Below, one piece after another: positions 29,399-38,712 of a stretch of DNA of 64,000 nucleotides. Source of the stretch: an uncultured Saprospiraceae bacterium (GTDB lineage: Bacteria > Bacteroidota > Bacteroidia > Chitinophagales > Saprospiraceae); the NCBI GenBank assembly GCA_943788055.1, contig CALSOU010000003.1:152191-216190 (forward strand), read 5' to 3'. Position 1 is the first letter of the stretch. Every line of letters starts with the position of its first letter. The translations under genes were made by a program, and so were the position numbers. The notes under the pieces are model-generated. The model was given only the letters and a program-made list of their open reading frames with translations, searched no databases and was not told the DNA's origin.

Positions 29399-29660
29399 GT
29401 TACCGTATTTTCAAGTTTAAAGGTCAAAAAAATTTTTGCTTGATTTTGCTTTCAGGGGAATACTCGAATTAAGTTATCAAAAATAGCAATCCATACTTAA
29501 ACTGTATTCATCCTAGTATGGCAAATGTTTTATGACCATCGATTAGTGAAGAAATTTTTGAAGCAGAAATTAAATAATCGATTCTAATGATTGTCAAACG
29601 ATTTTGATCTTGATTGCATCATTAAAATTACTTTGAAGAATCACTATGTCTTCTACTTGA

Positions 29661-29685
29661 ATGAGATAGAAAGGTTTTATCTCAT
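29661..29685. promoter_or_regulatory. inverted repeat, possible operator of uppS-bamA
   Basis: ATGAGATA and TATCTCAT are separated by 9 bases, 19 bases before the -7 box, covering the place where the -33 element should be. Confidence 0.4.
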
Positions 29686-29704
29686 GCTACTTGCAACTTT
29701 TTGC

Positions 29705-29712
29705 TACTTTTG
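29705..29712 (+). promoter_or_regulatory. -7 box of uppS-bamA
   Basis: TACTTTTG fits TAnnTTTG. It would start transcription about 20 bases before the ATG at 29737, and shows that the earlier TTG at 29701 is not the start codon. Confidence 0.6.
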
Positions 29713-29736
29713 CAGCCAAATTTTAACTGTAAGAAC

Positions 29737-30474
29737 ATGGATCTGAAAACACAGATCAATCTTGATGTTATTCCTCCACACATTGCTATTATTATGGATG
29801 GCAATGGTCGGTGGGCAAAAAAGTACGGTAAACCCCGTGTTTTCGGTCACCGTAATGGGGTTAAGGCGGTGAGAGAAATAACTGAAGTAGCTGCTAATTT
29901 GGGAGTTTCTTACCTTACACTATATGCATTTTCTACAGAGAATTGGAATCGTCCAAGATTAGAAGTAAATGCATTAATGAGTCTTTTAGTTGAGACTTTG
30001 AAAGTTGAAATCAATACTCTAAACAAAAATAACATAAAATTAACTGCTATAGGAGATCTGTCTCAATTGCCTAGTAGAACATATGATACCCTCCTAGAGG
30101 GCGTAGAGAAGACTAAGAACAATGATAGAATGACTCTTAATCTTGCTCTTAACTACAGCGGAAGATGGGAGATTATCCAAGCCACGAAGGCAATAGCTGA
30201 GAAGGTTAAAGCAGGAGTCCTGAGTCCTAGTGAAGTGTCTGATCAAGTATTTTCAGAGCATTTAGCAACAGCAGGAATCCCAGATCCAGAGCTACTCATA
30301 CGTACATCTGGAGAATATAGAATTAGTAATTATTTACTTTGGCAGATTGCTTACAGCGAGCTGTATTTTGTTGATATTTATTGGCCCGACTTCCGGGAGG
30401 AGGACTTTTACAAGGCTATTATAGATTTTCAGCAACGGGAACGACGTTTTGGAAAGACTAGTGACCAATTATGA
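29737..30474 (+). CDS. uppS: undecaprenyl diphosphate synthase (cis-prenyltransferase)
   Basis: 245 residues. It condenses isopentenyl diphosphate onto farnesyl diphosphate to make the C55 lipid carrier for wall and O-antigen synthesis. The hallmark IMDGNGRWAKK has the essential Asp at position 21; further signatures are GHRNGVKAVREI, LYAFSTENWNRP and LLIRTSGEYRISNYLLWQIAYSELYF. The ATG is used because the promoter -7 box overlaps the upstream TTG. bamA follows after 67 bases, the usual Bacteroidota pair. Confidence 0.97.
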   Translation: MDLKTQINLDVIPPHIAIIMDGNGRWAKKYGKPRVFGHRNGVKAVREITEVAANLGVSYLTLYAFSTENWNRPRLEVNALMSLLVETLKVEINTLNKNNIKLTAIGDLSQLPSRTYDTLLEGVEKTKNNDRMTLNLALNYSGRWEIIQATKAIAEKVKAGVLSPSEVSDQVFSEHLATAGIPDPELLIRTSGEYRISNYLLWQIAYSELYFVDIYWPDFREEDFYKAIIDFQQRERRFGKTSDQL

Positions 30475-30541
30475 ATTGACAAGCAACACAGTTCGAAATT
30501 TTGTCGTTAAGTCAAATGTGAATAAAGAATAGAAGAAACGA

Positions 30542-33142
30542 ATGAATAGAATTTTTAATATACTGCTTTGTTTTTGCATCATCCTAGGTGTTTCTTATCA
30601 AGGGGCTTTCGCCCAAATGGATAGCCTTGAAATAGTCGATTACGAAACTGTAAAAGATTATGAAATAGGTGGTATTAAGGTTACAGGTTTAAAGTACCGT
30701 GACTCCAAAGCTATAATCGCAGTTTCTGGCTTGAGAGTCGGAAAGAAGATCAAGATTCCAGGACAAGAGATTCCTTCGGCTATTCGGCAGTTATTGAGAC
30801 TTCAGCTTTTTTCTGATATAGAGATTATTCTGGATAGAACAATCGGCGAAGTAGCTTTCTTGGAGATCAGGTTGGTCGAAAGACCTACATTAACCAAGTT
30901 TAGTTATCAAGGGGTAAAGAAGTCTAAGCATGATGATTTAAATGAAATATTAGAAAATGTTGTGGTGAAAGGTGGTATTGTCACCGAAGATATGAAGCAA
31001 TTGGCTCGGACAAAGTTACTTGATTTTTATTACGAGAAAGGATTTCAAGATACTGAAGTCCGTGTAGTCGAAATGCCTGATACATCGAAGTCAAATGCGG
31101 TTCAACTAAGATTTGAAGTTGATCGTAAGAAAAGAGTTAAGATTAAGGAGATCGATTTTGTAGGAAATGACAATGCCAAAGATTGGCGATTGCGCAGAAA
31201 ACTAGCTGACACCAAAACTCAATTGAATATTCTTAAAAAGTCAAAGTTCATTCAAGAAGATTTTGATACAGATAAGAATGCTATCATAAATTACTACAAT
31301 AATATTGGTTTTAGAGATGCAAAAATTGAGGGCGATTCTGTTTGGCGAGATGAGAAAGGCAAAATACATATAAAGGTATTTGTTGATGAAGGGAATAAGT
31401 TTTTCTTCAGAGACATCAGCTGGAAAGGAAATTCTATATATGATCAAGAATATTTAGAACGAGTCCTTGGTATTGAAAAAGGTGATGTTTACAACAAAGA
31501 TCTGCTTGAAAAGCGTTTGACATTCAGCTTAGACGGTCGAGACGTATCTTCTCTTTATATGGATGACGGATATCTGATGTTTCGTGTCGATCCTGTTGAG
31601 AAGGCGATCGAAGGAGATAGCATTGATATTGAAATTAGAATTACCGAAGGACCTCAAGTATCAATTGATCGAGTCATCATTAAGGGTAATGATCGTACTA
31701 ATGAGAATGTCATCCGTCGTGAAATAAGAACAAGACCAGGGAAGAAATTCTCAAGATCTGACATTATTAGATCACAAAGACAAATCATTAATTTAGGATA
31801 CTTTAATCCTGAGTCACTAGATATTCAAACACCAGTTAATCCAACTCGTGGAACAGTAGATATTGAGTACACAGTTGAGGAAAAACCTTCTGATCAATTA
31901 GAGCTTTCTGCTGGTTATGGTGGATTTAATGGACTGATTGGTACACTAGGTGTAACGTTTAATAATTTCTCTCTTCAGAATATAAACAAAAGAGAGACTT
32001 GGAATCCTTTTCCTCAAGGGGATGGACAAAAATTAAGTCTCCGTGCACAGTCAAACTCTAGGTTTTGGAGATCATTTAATGCATCTTTCACTGAGCCATG
32101 GCTAGGAGGAAAAAGACCAACTTCGTTAACAGCTGGATTAGTAAACTCAGCTTTTGATTATTCTTCAATAGGTAATGGCTCACTTGATATCACAAGAGGA
32201 TTTGTTGGATTAGGTACTCAGTTAAAGTGGCCAGATGATTTCTTTTCATTTTATGGAACGCTAAACTTAGAGCGAATCACTATGGAAGATTTTGCGAATC
32301 GTGGATTCTCTATTAGCACGGGACAGTTTTATAATATTAGTACTAAACTAGCGATCACAAGAAGTTCTGTGAATGAACCTATATTTCCAAGATCTGGAAG
32401 TAAGATGAGTTTAGCAGTTCAGTTAACGCCATACTACTTCTCTAGAGATCTTGATGCCTTTGAGTTGTCAGCTGCTGACCGCCAGAGCGCAATTGAAAAC
32501 GAAAACAAAGTTCGGGGAGCTGGAGATCCTATGAGCGAAGGCGAAGAAAACTTCTTTATCTCTAATATCGAACAAGGAAATAAGTTCAAATTTCTCGAAT
32601 ATCACAAATGGCGTTTTGATTCGGAATGGTACTTCAATTTGGTTGATAAGTTAGTCTTAATGACTCAAGCTAAAGTAGGTTTCATGGGTTACTACCGAGA
32701 TGAAATTGGACTTGTGCCTTTTGAAAGAACAGAGATGGGCGGTAGTGGATTGAATAATCAGAATCAAGGTATCAACGGAAAAGATATTGTGTCATTAAGA
32801 GGATATGAAGTAGAAGAATTGGAAGTAAATCAGAGAAATATAGATGGTGCTTCGATTTGGAATAAATTCACCCTTGAATTGCGTTATCCTATTTCTACAA
32901 ATCCAAATTCGACGATTTACCTCCACACATTTGCACAAGCAGCTAATGCTTGGGATCGCTTTAGTGATTACAATCCTTTTGATCTCCAACGAAGTGCTGG
33001 AGTTGGTTTGAGAGTATTCCTTCCAATGTTCGGTTTGATGGGATTTGATTATGGTATTGGTTTCGATAAAGATTTGGAGACTGGCGCATCATTCACAGAT
33101 TATGGACAGTTCAATATTATTTTAGGATTTGAACCTGAATAA
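30542..33142 (+). CDS. bamA: outer-membrane barrel assembly protein BamA
   Basis: 866 residues. Signal peptide ending GAFAQ (encoded by the dispersed repeat), then five POTRA domains (about 40-440; e.g. GGIKVTGLKYRD, IKEIDFVGNDNAKDWRLR, RVIIKGNDRTNENVIRREI) and a 16-strand barrel with an insert rich in Glu and Asn around residue 650. The barrel ends GQFNIILGFEPE. It folds and inserts outer-membrane proteins. The insert (AADRQSAIENENKVRGAG) is a surface-loop or periplasmic addition common in Bacteroidota BamA. It forms a unit with uppS. Confidence 0.96.
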   Translation: MNRIFNILLCFCIILGVSYQGAFAQMDSLEIVDYETVKDYEIGGIKVTGLKYRDSKAIIAVSGLRVGKKIKIPGQEIPSAIRQLLRLQLFSDIEIILDRTIGEVAFLEIRLVERPTLTKFSYQGVKKSKHDDLNEILENVVVKGGIVTEDMKQLARTKLLDFYYEKGFQDTEVRVVEMPDTSKSNAVQLRFEVDRKKRVKIKEIDFVGNDNAKDWRLRRKLADTKTQLNILKKSKFIQEDFDTDKNAIINYYNNIGFRDAKIEGDSVWRDEKGKIHIKVFVDEGNKFFFRDISWKGNSIYDQEYLERVLGIEKGDVYNKDLLEKRLTFSLDGRDVSSLYMDDGYLMFRVDPVEKAIEGDSIDIEIRITEGPQVSIDRVIIKGNDRTNENVIRREIRTRPGKKFSRSDIIRSQRQIINLGYFNPESLDIQTPVNPTRGTVDIEYTVEEKPSDQLELSAGYGGFNGLIGTLGVTFNNFSLQNINKRETWNPFPQGDGQKLSLRAQSNSRFWRSFNASFTEPWLGGKRPTSLTAGLVNSAFDYSSIGNGSLDITRGFVGLGTQLKWPDDFFSFYGTLNLERITMEDFANRGFSISTGQFYNISTKLAITRSSVNEPIFPRSGSKMSLAVQLTPYYFSRDLDAFELSAADRQSAIENENKVRGAGDPMSEGEENFFISNIEQGNKFKFLEYHKWRFDSEWYFNLVDKLVLMTQAKVGFMGYYRDEIGLVPFERTEMGGSGLNNQNQGINGKDIVSLRGYEVEELEVNQRNIDGASIWNKFTLELRYPISTNPNSTIYLHTFAQAANAWDRFSDYNPFDLQRSAGVGLRVFLPMFGLMGFDYGIGFDKDLETGASFTDYGQFNIILGFEPE
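30603..30614 (+). repeat. dispersed repeat GGGCTTTCGCCC, exact copy inside bamA
   Basis: Lies in the signal peptide; the frame GGG GCT TTC GCC CAA gives G-A-F-A-Q, the signal peptidase site. Confidence 0.65.
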
Positions 33143-33484
33143 AGATCAATCGCTAATGCTCGATGAGCGTTAATCTATCGTTAAAATATCTTGTTGAAAT
33201 TCCAACAGAGCTAAGAAAAATAGTAAACTTGCAGTTCATGGCAATGTTGGGAGTGTAAACCAATAACATTGCTAAAGAAAATAAGATAGCTAGTCTATCA
33301 ATTAATACCCGAGAAAGGTATAAAAACAGAATATCACGAGTTGTTAAAATACGAGTTGAGATAATTCTGTTTTTGTTTTTGGAGACGGTAGGTAAGGATA
33401 TACTTTTGAACTAAATAATCAACGTCAATCTTTCACCTTAGTATCTAATTATTTTTTATAAAACAAACTGATAATTTAAATATT
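33143..33484. other. intergenic region between bamA and the Bat operon
   Basis: 342 bases without a gene. An imperfect 8-bp hairpin (TAATGCTC/GAGCGTTA, near 33155) and the long terminator at 33322-33374 lie in it; the Bat promoter must be in the last 100 bases but no good TAnnTTTG is visible. Confidence 0.6.
33322..33374 (+). terminator. terminator upstream of the Bat operon
   Basis: AAAAACAGAAT pairs with ATTCTGTTTTT, with a long loop of about 30 bases, then TTTTT. It probably closes the uppS-bamA transcript 180 bases after bamA. Confidence 0.6.
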
Positions 33485-34483
33485 ATGAAGGCATCATTGG
33501 ACATAGAAGCACTAAGTCAGCAAATACAGATTGATAGTGCTTTTGTAGATGATATTAGAGAAGAAACTTCACAGCTTGTTGTTGGGCAGACCAACATGAT
33601 TGACAAGCTCTTAATCGGTTTATTGGCCGACGGGCATATTTTGCTAGAGGGACTTCCTGGACTTGCAAAAACACTAGCTGTTAATACATTGTCAAAAGCG
33701 ATTGATGCTAGTTTTCAGCGAATCCAGTTCACACCTGACTTACTTCCTTCTGATATTATCGGTACGATGATATTTAATCCCGCAACTAATCAATTCTCAG
33801 TTCAGAAAGGGCCTATCTTCGCCAACTTTATTCTCGCTGACGAAATAAATAGAGCACCTGCAAAAGTTCAAAGTGCTTTACTTGAATCTATGCAGGAAAA
33901 GCAAGTTACAATAGGAAAAGAAACCTTTCAATTGGAGAAGCCTTTCCTAGTTCTCGCAACGCAGAATCCGATCGATCAAGAAGGAACATATCCGCTTCCC
34001 GAAGCACAAGCCGATCGCTTCATGCTTAAAATTAAAATAGACTATCCAAGTTTAGAGGATGAGCGATTAGTTATGCAAAGAAGTTTAGACAATAGCTTTT
34101 CACGAAAAGTACAAGCTGTTGTGACAAAAGACGTGGTCTCCAAAGCGAAAGAATCTGTACGGAAGATTTACATGGATGAAAAGATTGAAAACTATATTTT
34201 GGATATTGTTTTTGCGACTAGATATCCAGAAAAATATGGTCTCGACTCTATAAAGCCATTAATCGAATTTGGAGGGTCACCAAGAGCGACCATTAATCTG
34301 GCCAAAGCTTCCAAAGCCCTTGCCTTTCTAAATAGACGAGCTTTTGTAATACCGGAAGATATCCGTTCTATTTCTAAAGAAATTTTGCGTCATAGAATTG
34401 GTATATCTTACGAAGCAGAGGCAGAGAATATTACTCAGGAGGATATTATCGATCAAATCTTGAATGCGGTCCAAGTTCCATAA
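33485..34483 (+). CDS. MoxR-type AAA+ ATPase
   Basis: 332 residues. Walker A is GLPGLAKT at 56-63, Walker B ILADEINRAPAK, sensor ATQNPIDQEGTYPLPEAQADRF; these are MoxR signatures. MoxR ATPases act as chaperones that insert or activate partners with VWA domains, such as the BatA, BatB and DUF58 proteins encoded just downstream. It is the first gene of the Bat operon; its TAATG stop overlaps the next start by one base. Confidence 0.95.
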   Translation: MKASLDIEALSQQIQIDSAFVDDIREETSQLVVGQTNMIDKLLIGLLADGHILLEGLPGLAKTLAVNTLSKAIDASFQRIQFTPDLLPSDIIGTMIFNPATNQFSVQKGPIFANFILADEINRAPAKVQSALLESMQEKQVTIGKETFQLEKPFLVLATQNPIDQEGTYPLPEAQADRFMLKIKIDYPSLEDERLVMQRSLDNSFSRKVQAVVTKDVVSKAKESVRKIYMDEKIENYILDIVFATRYPEKYGLDSIKPLIEFGGSPRATINLAKASKALAFLNRRAFVIPEDIRSISKEILRHRIGISYEAEAENITQEDIIDQILNAVQVP

Positions 34484-35796
34484 TGCGAATTCTAAAGTAC
34501 ATATTAAGCTTATTGCTTTTTATCCCCTCAGTCGTTTTTGCGCAAGCGGAGTATCTTGAGGTACGCGATATGTTCTCTAAGCCAAATGCCTTTATTCCAG
34601 TACAAGTATGGAAAGGATTGATGTTTGAAAGTCAACCCGTTGAATTTTTTATTGGAGAGCGAGATGGAGAGGTAAATGGCTATTATAGGTTAATTAGTTC
34701 AGGAGAGAAGTTTTTGCTTGAAGGTGAAGTCGTGAATGAAGACTATGTTCTCTCGGAACATAATAACGAAAATGAGATTGTAGGATCTTTTATTCTAAGT
34801 GATTTTCGAGAAGCAGAAGCAGATGCATCTAGGATAGCTAGTTGGTACAATCTGGATTATTCTGATGTTCTGCCATTTAAACTAAAACTAGGTTCATATT
34901 CAGATTACCCTTCTTCGGTTTGTAAGCCTTTTGTAAAGAAATTTTCAGGCTTGAATCGAATTGGGAAAGACTCCAAGCACGAAAACTATCTTATTGAAAT
35001 TCTGAACGAGCAACAGATACTTGTTCACTATGGAAATCAAACTGAAAGGTGGAAGCAGCGTGTAGATTCAAAAGAAGTTAAACCGTTGCGGTTTGAACTA
35101 CAAATTGGGGAAGAACAGTTTGTTTTTGAAGAGATTGGAAGGAATCTTAAACGTTCTTTGGGGGATGAGGTGTCATACTTTTCATTGGAAAATGAAGGGA
35201 TATTTAGGAAGATTGCTTACGCAGATGATCATTTTATTTATGACGTAGACTTTCCAGTTCTCAACGATCAGAACTTCAATACTTGGATAGAAGAAATTGT
35301 CGAAGCGAGAAAGCAGAGGACTCGAAAGATAGTCAACGAAGCAGTCAAACTTCAGGAATTGTCCCCAGCCGAGATGCATTTCAAGTATAAATGGCTTGGT
35401 TGGACTGAAATTGATTTACTTACTGATGAAATAGTAAGTGGACGTATTGTTTTCAGTAATTCGTGGAGTAATGGGCAAGAGGTCATACCATTCACTTATA
35501 ATCTGACAGACGGTGAGTCGATTGCAATCCTTGATGAATTTAAAAAAGATTTCAATGCAAAGGATTATTTAAATAATATGGTCCAACAAGAGATTGACTC
35601 ATGGAAGGGAATCGGCAAAGAAATGAATCCTACGCTAAATGTGGATGACTTTGTAAACCTTACAGTTTCAGACTATCATTTGATTGTTAGCAATGATTTT
35701 GATAGAATTTATGGTTATGAACAAATCGAAATTCCACTAACAGAGTTTAAAGGATCTTTTAGAAGATATAGCATACTTAAAAACCTGAGGAGATAG
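34483..35796 (+). CDS. exported DUF3298-like protein inside the Bat operon
   Basis: 437 residues with signal peptide (MRILKYILSLLLFIPSVVFAQ). The N-terminal 240 residues are beta-rich with two similar parts (GYYRLISSGEKFLLEG and FELQIGEEQFVFEE). The C-terminal 190 residues resemble the DUF3298/RsiV-type module: a partner-less helix set, YKWLGWTEIDLLTDEIV, YNLTDGESIAILDEF, then a final HLIVSNDFDRIYGYEQIEIPLTEFKG. No Cys. The usual Bat order has nothing between moxR and the DUF58 gene, so this is an insertion into the operon, yet it is tightly spaced (1-base overlap before, 2-base gap after). The function is unknown; a periplasmic binding role is a guess. Confidence 0.75.
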   Translation: MRILKYILSLLLFIPSVVFAQAEYLEVRDMFSKPNAFIPVQVWKGLMFESQPVEFFIGERDGEVNGYYRLISSGEKFLLEGEVVNEDYVLSEHNNENEIVGSFILSDFREAEADASRIASWYNLDYSDVLPFKLKLGSYSDYPSSVCKPFVKKFSGLNRIGKDSKHENYLIEILNEQQILVHYGNQTERWKQRVDSKEVKPLRFELQIGEEQFVFEEIGRNLKRSLGDEVSYFSLENEGIFRKIAYADDHFIYDVDFPVLNDQNFNTWIEEIVEARKQRTRKIVNEAVKLQELSPAEMHFKYKWLGWTEIDLLTDEIVSGRIVFSNSWSNGQEVIPFTYNLTDGESIAILDEFKKDFNAKDYLNNMVQQEIDSWKGIGKEMNPTLNVDDFVNLTVSDYHLIVSNDFDRIYGYEQIEIPLTEFKGSFRRYSILKNLRR

Positions 35797-35798
35797 AA

Positions 35799-36668
35799 AT
35801 GGAAGCTAGTGAAATAATCAAGAAGGTTAAAAAGATTGAGATTAAGACTAGAGGTATCTCACAACACCTGTTTTCGGGAGAGTATCACAGTGCTTTTAAA
35901 GGAAGAGGAATGTCTTTCAGTGAAGTTAGAGAGTACAGCTATGGTGACGATATTCGTCACATTGATTGGAATGTGACAGCTAGAACAAACTTTCCACATA
36001 TTAAGGTTTTTGAAGAGGAGCGAGAGCTTAATATAATGTTCTTAATTGATTGTAGTAAATCTTCCTTGTTTGGTACAAATGAGTATTTGAAGTCTGACTA
36101 TATCACAGAACTCAGCGCTGTATTAGCTTTTTCAGCGGTTAACAACAACGATAAAGTAGGTGCAATTTTATTTTCTGACGAGATTGAACACTATATACCT
36201 CCTAAAAAGGGAAAAAAGCAAATTTTGAGGATCATCAGGGAATTGGTAGATCAACAAAATGATAAGGAAGGAACAAATATTGAAGTTGCTTTAAAGTACC
36301 TGACGAATGTAACAAAGAAGAGAGCGACTGTTTTTCTTCTTTCTGACTTTATTGACACGCAGTATGAAGATGCGCTTAAGATCATTTCAAGAAAGCACGA
36401 TCTTATCGGTTTGCGTGTTTTTGACCCAGCAGAAAGGGAATTGCCGAATATGGGGTTAATCCAGACCTTTGACCAAGAAACTGGAGCAAAACAACTAATT
36501 GACACTAGCTCGCCAAGCCATCGACTAGCATATAGGCAACAATTTGATGAAAGAACCGCTAAACTGATTGATATTTTCAGTCAGATTAAAGGTGATCTTG
36601 TCCAACTTTCTACAGAAGAAGATTACATCAAAGCACTACTTGGATTTTTCAAAAAGCGCACATCATGA
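35799..36668 (+). CDS. DUF58 protein (VWA-like)
   Basis: 289 residues. The DUF58 signature GRGMSFSEVREYSYGDDIRHIDWNVTARTNFPHIKVFEEERE is complete in pieces at 40-85, followed by a VWA-like fold with DCSKSS in place of the MIDAS DxSxS. It is cytoplasmic and is the standard MoxR partner in Bat operons, thought to help with stress tolerance and envelope protein complexes. ATGA overlap with the next gene. Confidence 0.93.
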   Translation: MEASEIIKKVKKIEIKTRGISQHLFSGEYHSAFKGRGMSFSEVREYSYGDDIRHIDWNVTARTNFPHIKVFEEERELNIMFLIDCSKSSLFGTNEYLKSDYITELSAVLAFSAVNNNDKVGAILFSDEIEHYIPPKKGKKQILRIIRELVDQQNDKEGTNIEVALKYLTNVTKKRATVFLLSDFIDTQYEDALKIISRKHDLIGLRVFDPAERELPNMGLIQTFDQETGAKQLIDTSSPSHRLAYRQQFDERTAKLIDIFSQIKGDLVQLSTEEDYIKALLGFFKKRTS

Positions 36669-37690
36669 TCAGGAAGATTTTGATAGTATGTTTTGTTTTT
36701 GCCTTAAGTGTAGTTGGCAAGTCAATAAATGCACAGACTGCTTATCTGTATTCTGAGGTGGACAGTGTTAATATCGGAGAATCATTCAACATCAAACTTG
36801 AATTCTCTGGGTTCTCAGAAGAAGATATTGTCACGATTGATTGGGACACGCTTGATCAACTAGAGCACAGGAGCCTAGTTGACTCGCAGTTATACGATGT
36901 AGACTTTGATCTTAGTTTGGGTAACTTCAAAGGGGATGACTATCGTTTTGATTCAGAAGAATTGAAGTGGGAAAAAGATGATCAAAGTAGCCCACCAAGT
37001 TTTTATAATAATTTCGAATGGACAGTTTGGGAACTCTGTATTCTTGGAATTCCTGGACCAAAAGTTACCCTAAAGAATGGACAATCTTTTGAGTTAGGAC
37101 CTCGCTATATCTATGTCAGAGACCCTCTTCTCGGACAAGTGGAACAACTAGCTCCATCTGAATCGATAATAAGAGACACTTATACATTTGTTGATTTGCT
37201 CAAGGAGTATGTATGGTGGATACTAGGTGTTTTTGCCTTTGTCATTCTTTTGATTTTCAGTTTCAGATGGTATAAGAAGAGACAAGAAAGGGTTATTCCA
37301 GAACCTGAACCAGAGTTGCCAGAACCAGAGCCTGTTATTCCTGCTCATATCATTGCTTTGGAAAAGTTATCAAATCTTAAATCTACAACTCAAAGCTACG
37401 AAGGGAAGGACAAGGCATTTGTTAGTGAACTAACCGAAATAATAAGAGAATACATTGAGAATCGATTTGGTGTACGAGCACTTGAAATGACTACAAGTGA
37501 GATCACGGATGCTCTTAAAAAGGAAGTTCTTTCAGCTCAGCAAATTGGTAAGTTACAAAATACACTCAATGTTTCTGATTTGATCAAATTTGCGAAAGCA
37601 CAAGCTGATGCAAATATGTTTGATGAATTTGTAGACGAAGCGATTGATTTAGTACAAGAAACCAAAGAAGAAGAAGAGGAAACGCTATGA
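36665..37690 (+). CDS. BatD/DUF4381-like membrane protein
   Basis: 341 residues: signal peptide (ending SINAQ), a periplasmic immunoglobulin-like region (25-170), one membrane helix (YVWWILGVFAFVILLIFSF), a Pro-Glu linker (EPEPELPEPEPVIPAH) and a cytosolic helical domain (FVSELTEIIREYIENRFGVRALEMTTSEI). The cytosolic part resembles that of BatD later in the operon. The family sits between DUF58 and batA in many Bacteroidota. ATGA overlaps at both ends. Confidence 0.85.
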   Translation: MIRKILIVCFVFALSVVGKSINAQTAYLYSEVDSVNIGESFNIKLEFSGFSEEDIVTIDWDTLDQLEHRSLVDSQLYDVDFDLSLGNFKGDDYRFDSEELKWEKDDQSSPPSFYNNFEWTVWELCILGIPGPKVTLKNGQSFELGPRYIYVRDPLLGQVEQLAPSESIIRDTYTFVDLLKEYVWWILGVFAFVILLIFSFRWYKKRQERVIPEPEPELPEPEPVIPAHIIALEKLSNLKSTTQSYEGKDKAFVSELTEIIREYIENRFGVRALEMTTSEITDALKKEVLSAQQIGKLQNTLNVSDLIKFAKAQADANMFDEFVDEAIDLVQETKEEEEETL

Positions 37691-38697
37691 TGGGAAATTG
37701 GTCCAATATAGAATTTGTAAATCCTTGGTGGTTCATTCTACTAGGCTTACTGCCTGTGTATTTTTTCTTGCGATATTGGCGAAATGATGTAACTGGCTTT
37801 TCTGTGGGATTACCAAATGTTGAATCAGAGTTCTTTTCTTTCAGACATTGGAAAACCCGAGTTTTCAGAGCGATGCCATGGTTGAAAAGTCTGGTATTTA
37901 TCCTCTTGATTTTTGCGATGGCTAGACCTCAAGAGAAGTTTCAAAAACAAAAGATCTCAAGTGAAGGTATAGATATCATGTTGGCTATCGACTTGTCTCT
38001 AAGTATGCTAGCCAAGGATTTTGAACCAGATCGACTTACAGTTGCCAAAAAAGTGATCACTGATTTTATTGAGGATCGACCTGCAGATCGAATCGGATTG
38101 GCCGTTTTTGCTGGAGAAGGATATACCGCAAGTCCGCCCACTCTTGATCACAAGGTGCTGAAGCAATTTATAGCTGATCTTAGTTATGGATTACTCAAAG
38201 ATGGTACGGCTATAGGGATGGGACTATCAACATCGATAAATCGATTGAAAGATTCGGATGCAAAGAGTAAAATTGTAATTCTGGTCACAGACGGAAGTAA
38301 TAACGCAGGAGTTGTTGACCCGCTAGAGGCGGCTGATATGGCTTCCACCCTCGGAGTAAAGGTGTACACAATTGGTGTCGGAACAAATGGTAAAGCCCTT
38401 ATGCCGTCAACTGCATTTGGTAAAACAAGCTATCGATATTACGATGTTGAAATTGATGAGGCATTACTTACGGAGATAGCTATCAATACAGGCGGATCTT
38501 ATTTTCGGGCTACCAATGTTACGGAGCTGGAAGAAATTTATGATATGATCAATAAATTGGAGAAGAGTAGTTTTGATTCGACAACTTTAGTGAGAAGAGA
38601 AGATCGCTTTCATCCTTTTTTATTGGGGAGTTTGGCATTGTTTGCGGGCTATTATTTGCTATCGATTAGCTGGTTTCGCAATATCGACTTAACATAA
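37687..38697 (+). CDS. batA: aerotolerance protein BatA
   Basis: 336 residues. Two N-terminal membrane helices (PWWFILLGLLPVYFFLRYW and LVFILLIFAMA), a VWA domain with the MIDAS motif DLSLS at 102-106 and later DGSNNAG, and a C-terminal helix (FLLGSLALFAGYYLL). The VWA domain probably faces the periplasm. In Bacteroides, Bat genes support oxygen tolerance; the molecular role is unsettled. Start at the first of two ATGs, overlapping the previous stop. Confidence 0.93.
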   Translation: MMGNWSNIEFVNPWWFILLGLLPVYFFLRYWRNDVTGFSVGLPNVESEFFSFRHWKTRVFRAMPWLKSLVFILLIFAMARPQEKFQKQKISSEGIDIMLAIDLSLSMLAKDFEPDRLTVAKKVITDFIEDRPADRIGLAVFAGEGYTASPPTLDHKVLKQFIADLSYGLLKDGTAIGMGLSTSINRLKDSDAKSKIVILVTDGSNNAGVVDPLEAADMASTLGVKVYTIGVGTNGKALMPSTAFGKTSYRYYDVEIDEALLTEIAINTGGSYFRATNVTELEEIYDMINKLEKSSFDSTTLVRREDRFHPFLLGSLALFAGYYLLSISWFRNIDLT

Positions 38698-38712
38698 TGA
38701 TTATATAGAAAG

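Larger units (their letters stand above)
29399..29736. other. divergent control region between GH3 and uppS
   Basis: 338 bases without a gene. Near the uppS side it has an 8-bp perfect inverted repeat (29661-29685) and a -7 box (29705-29712). The GH3 side has no clear -7 box. No coding remnant was found. Confidence 0.6.
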
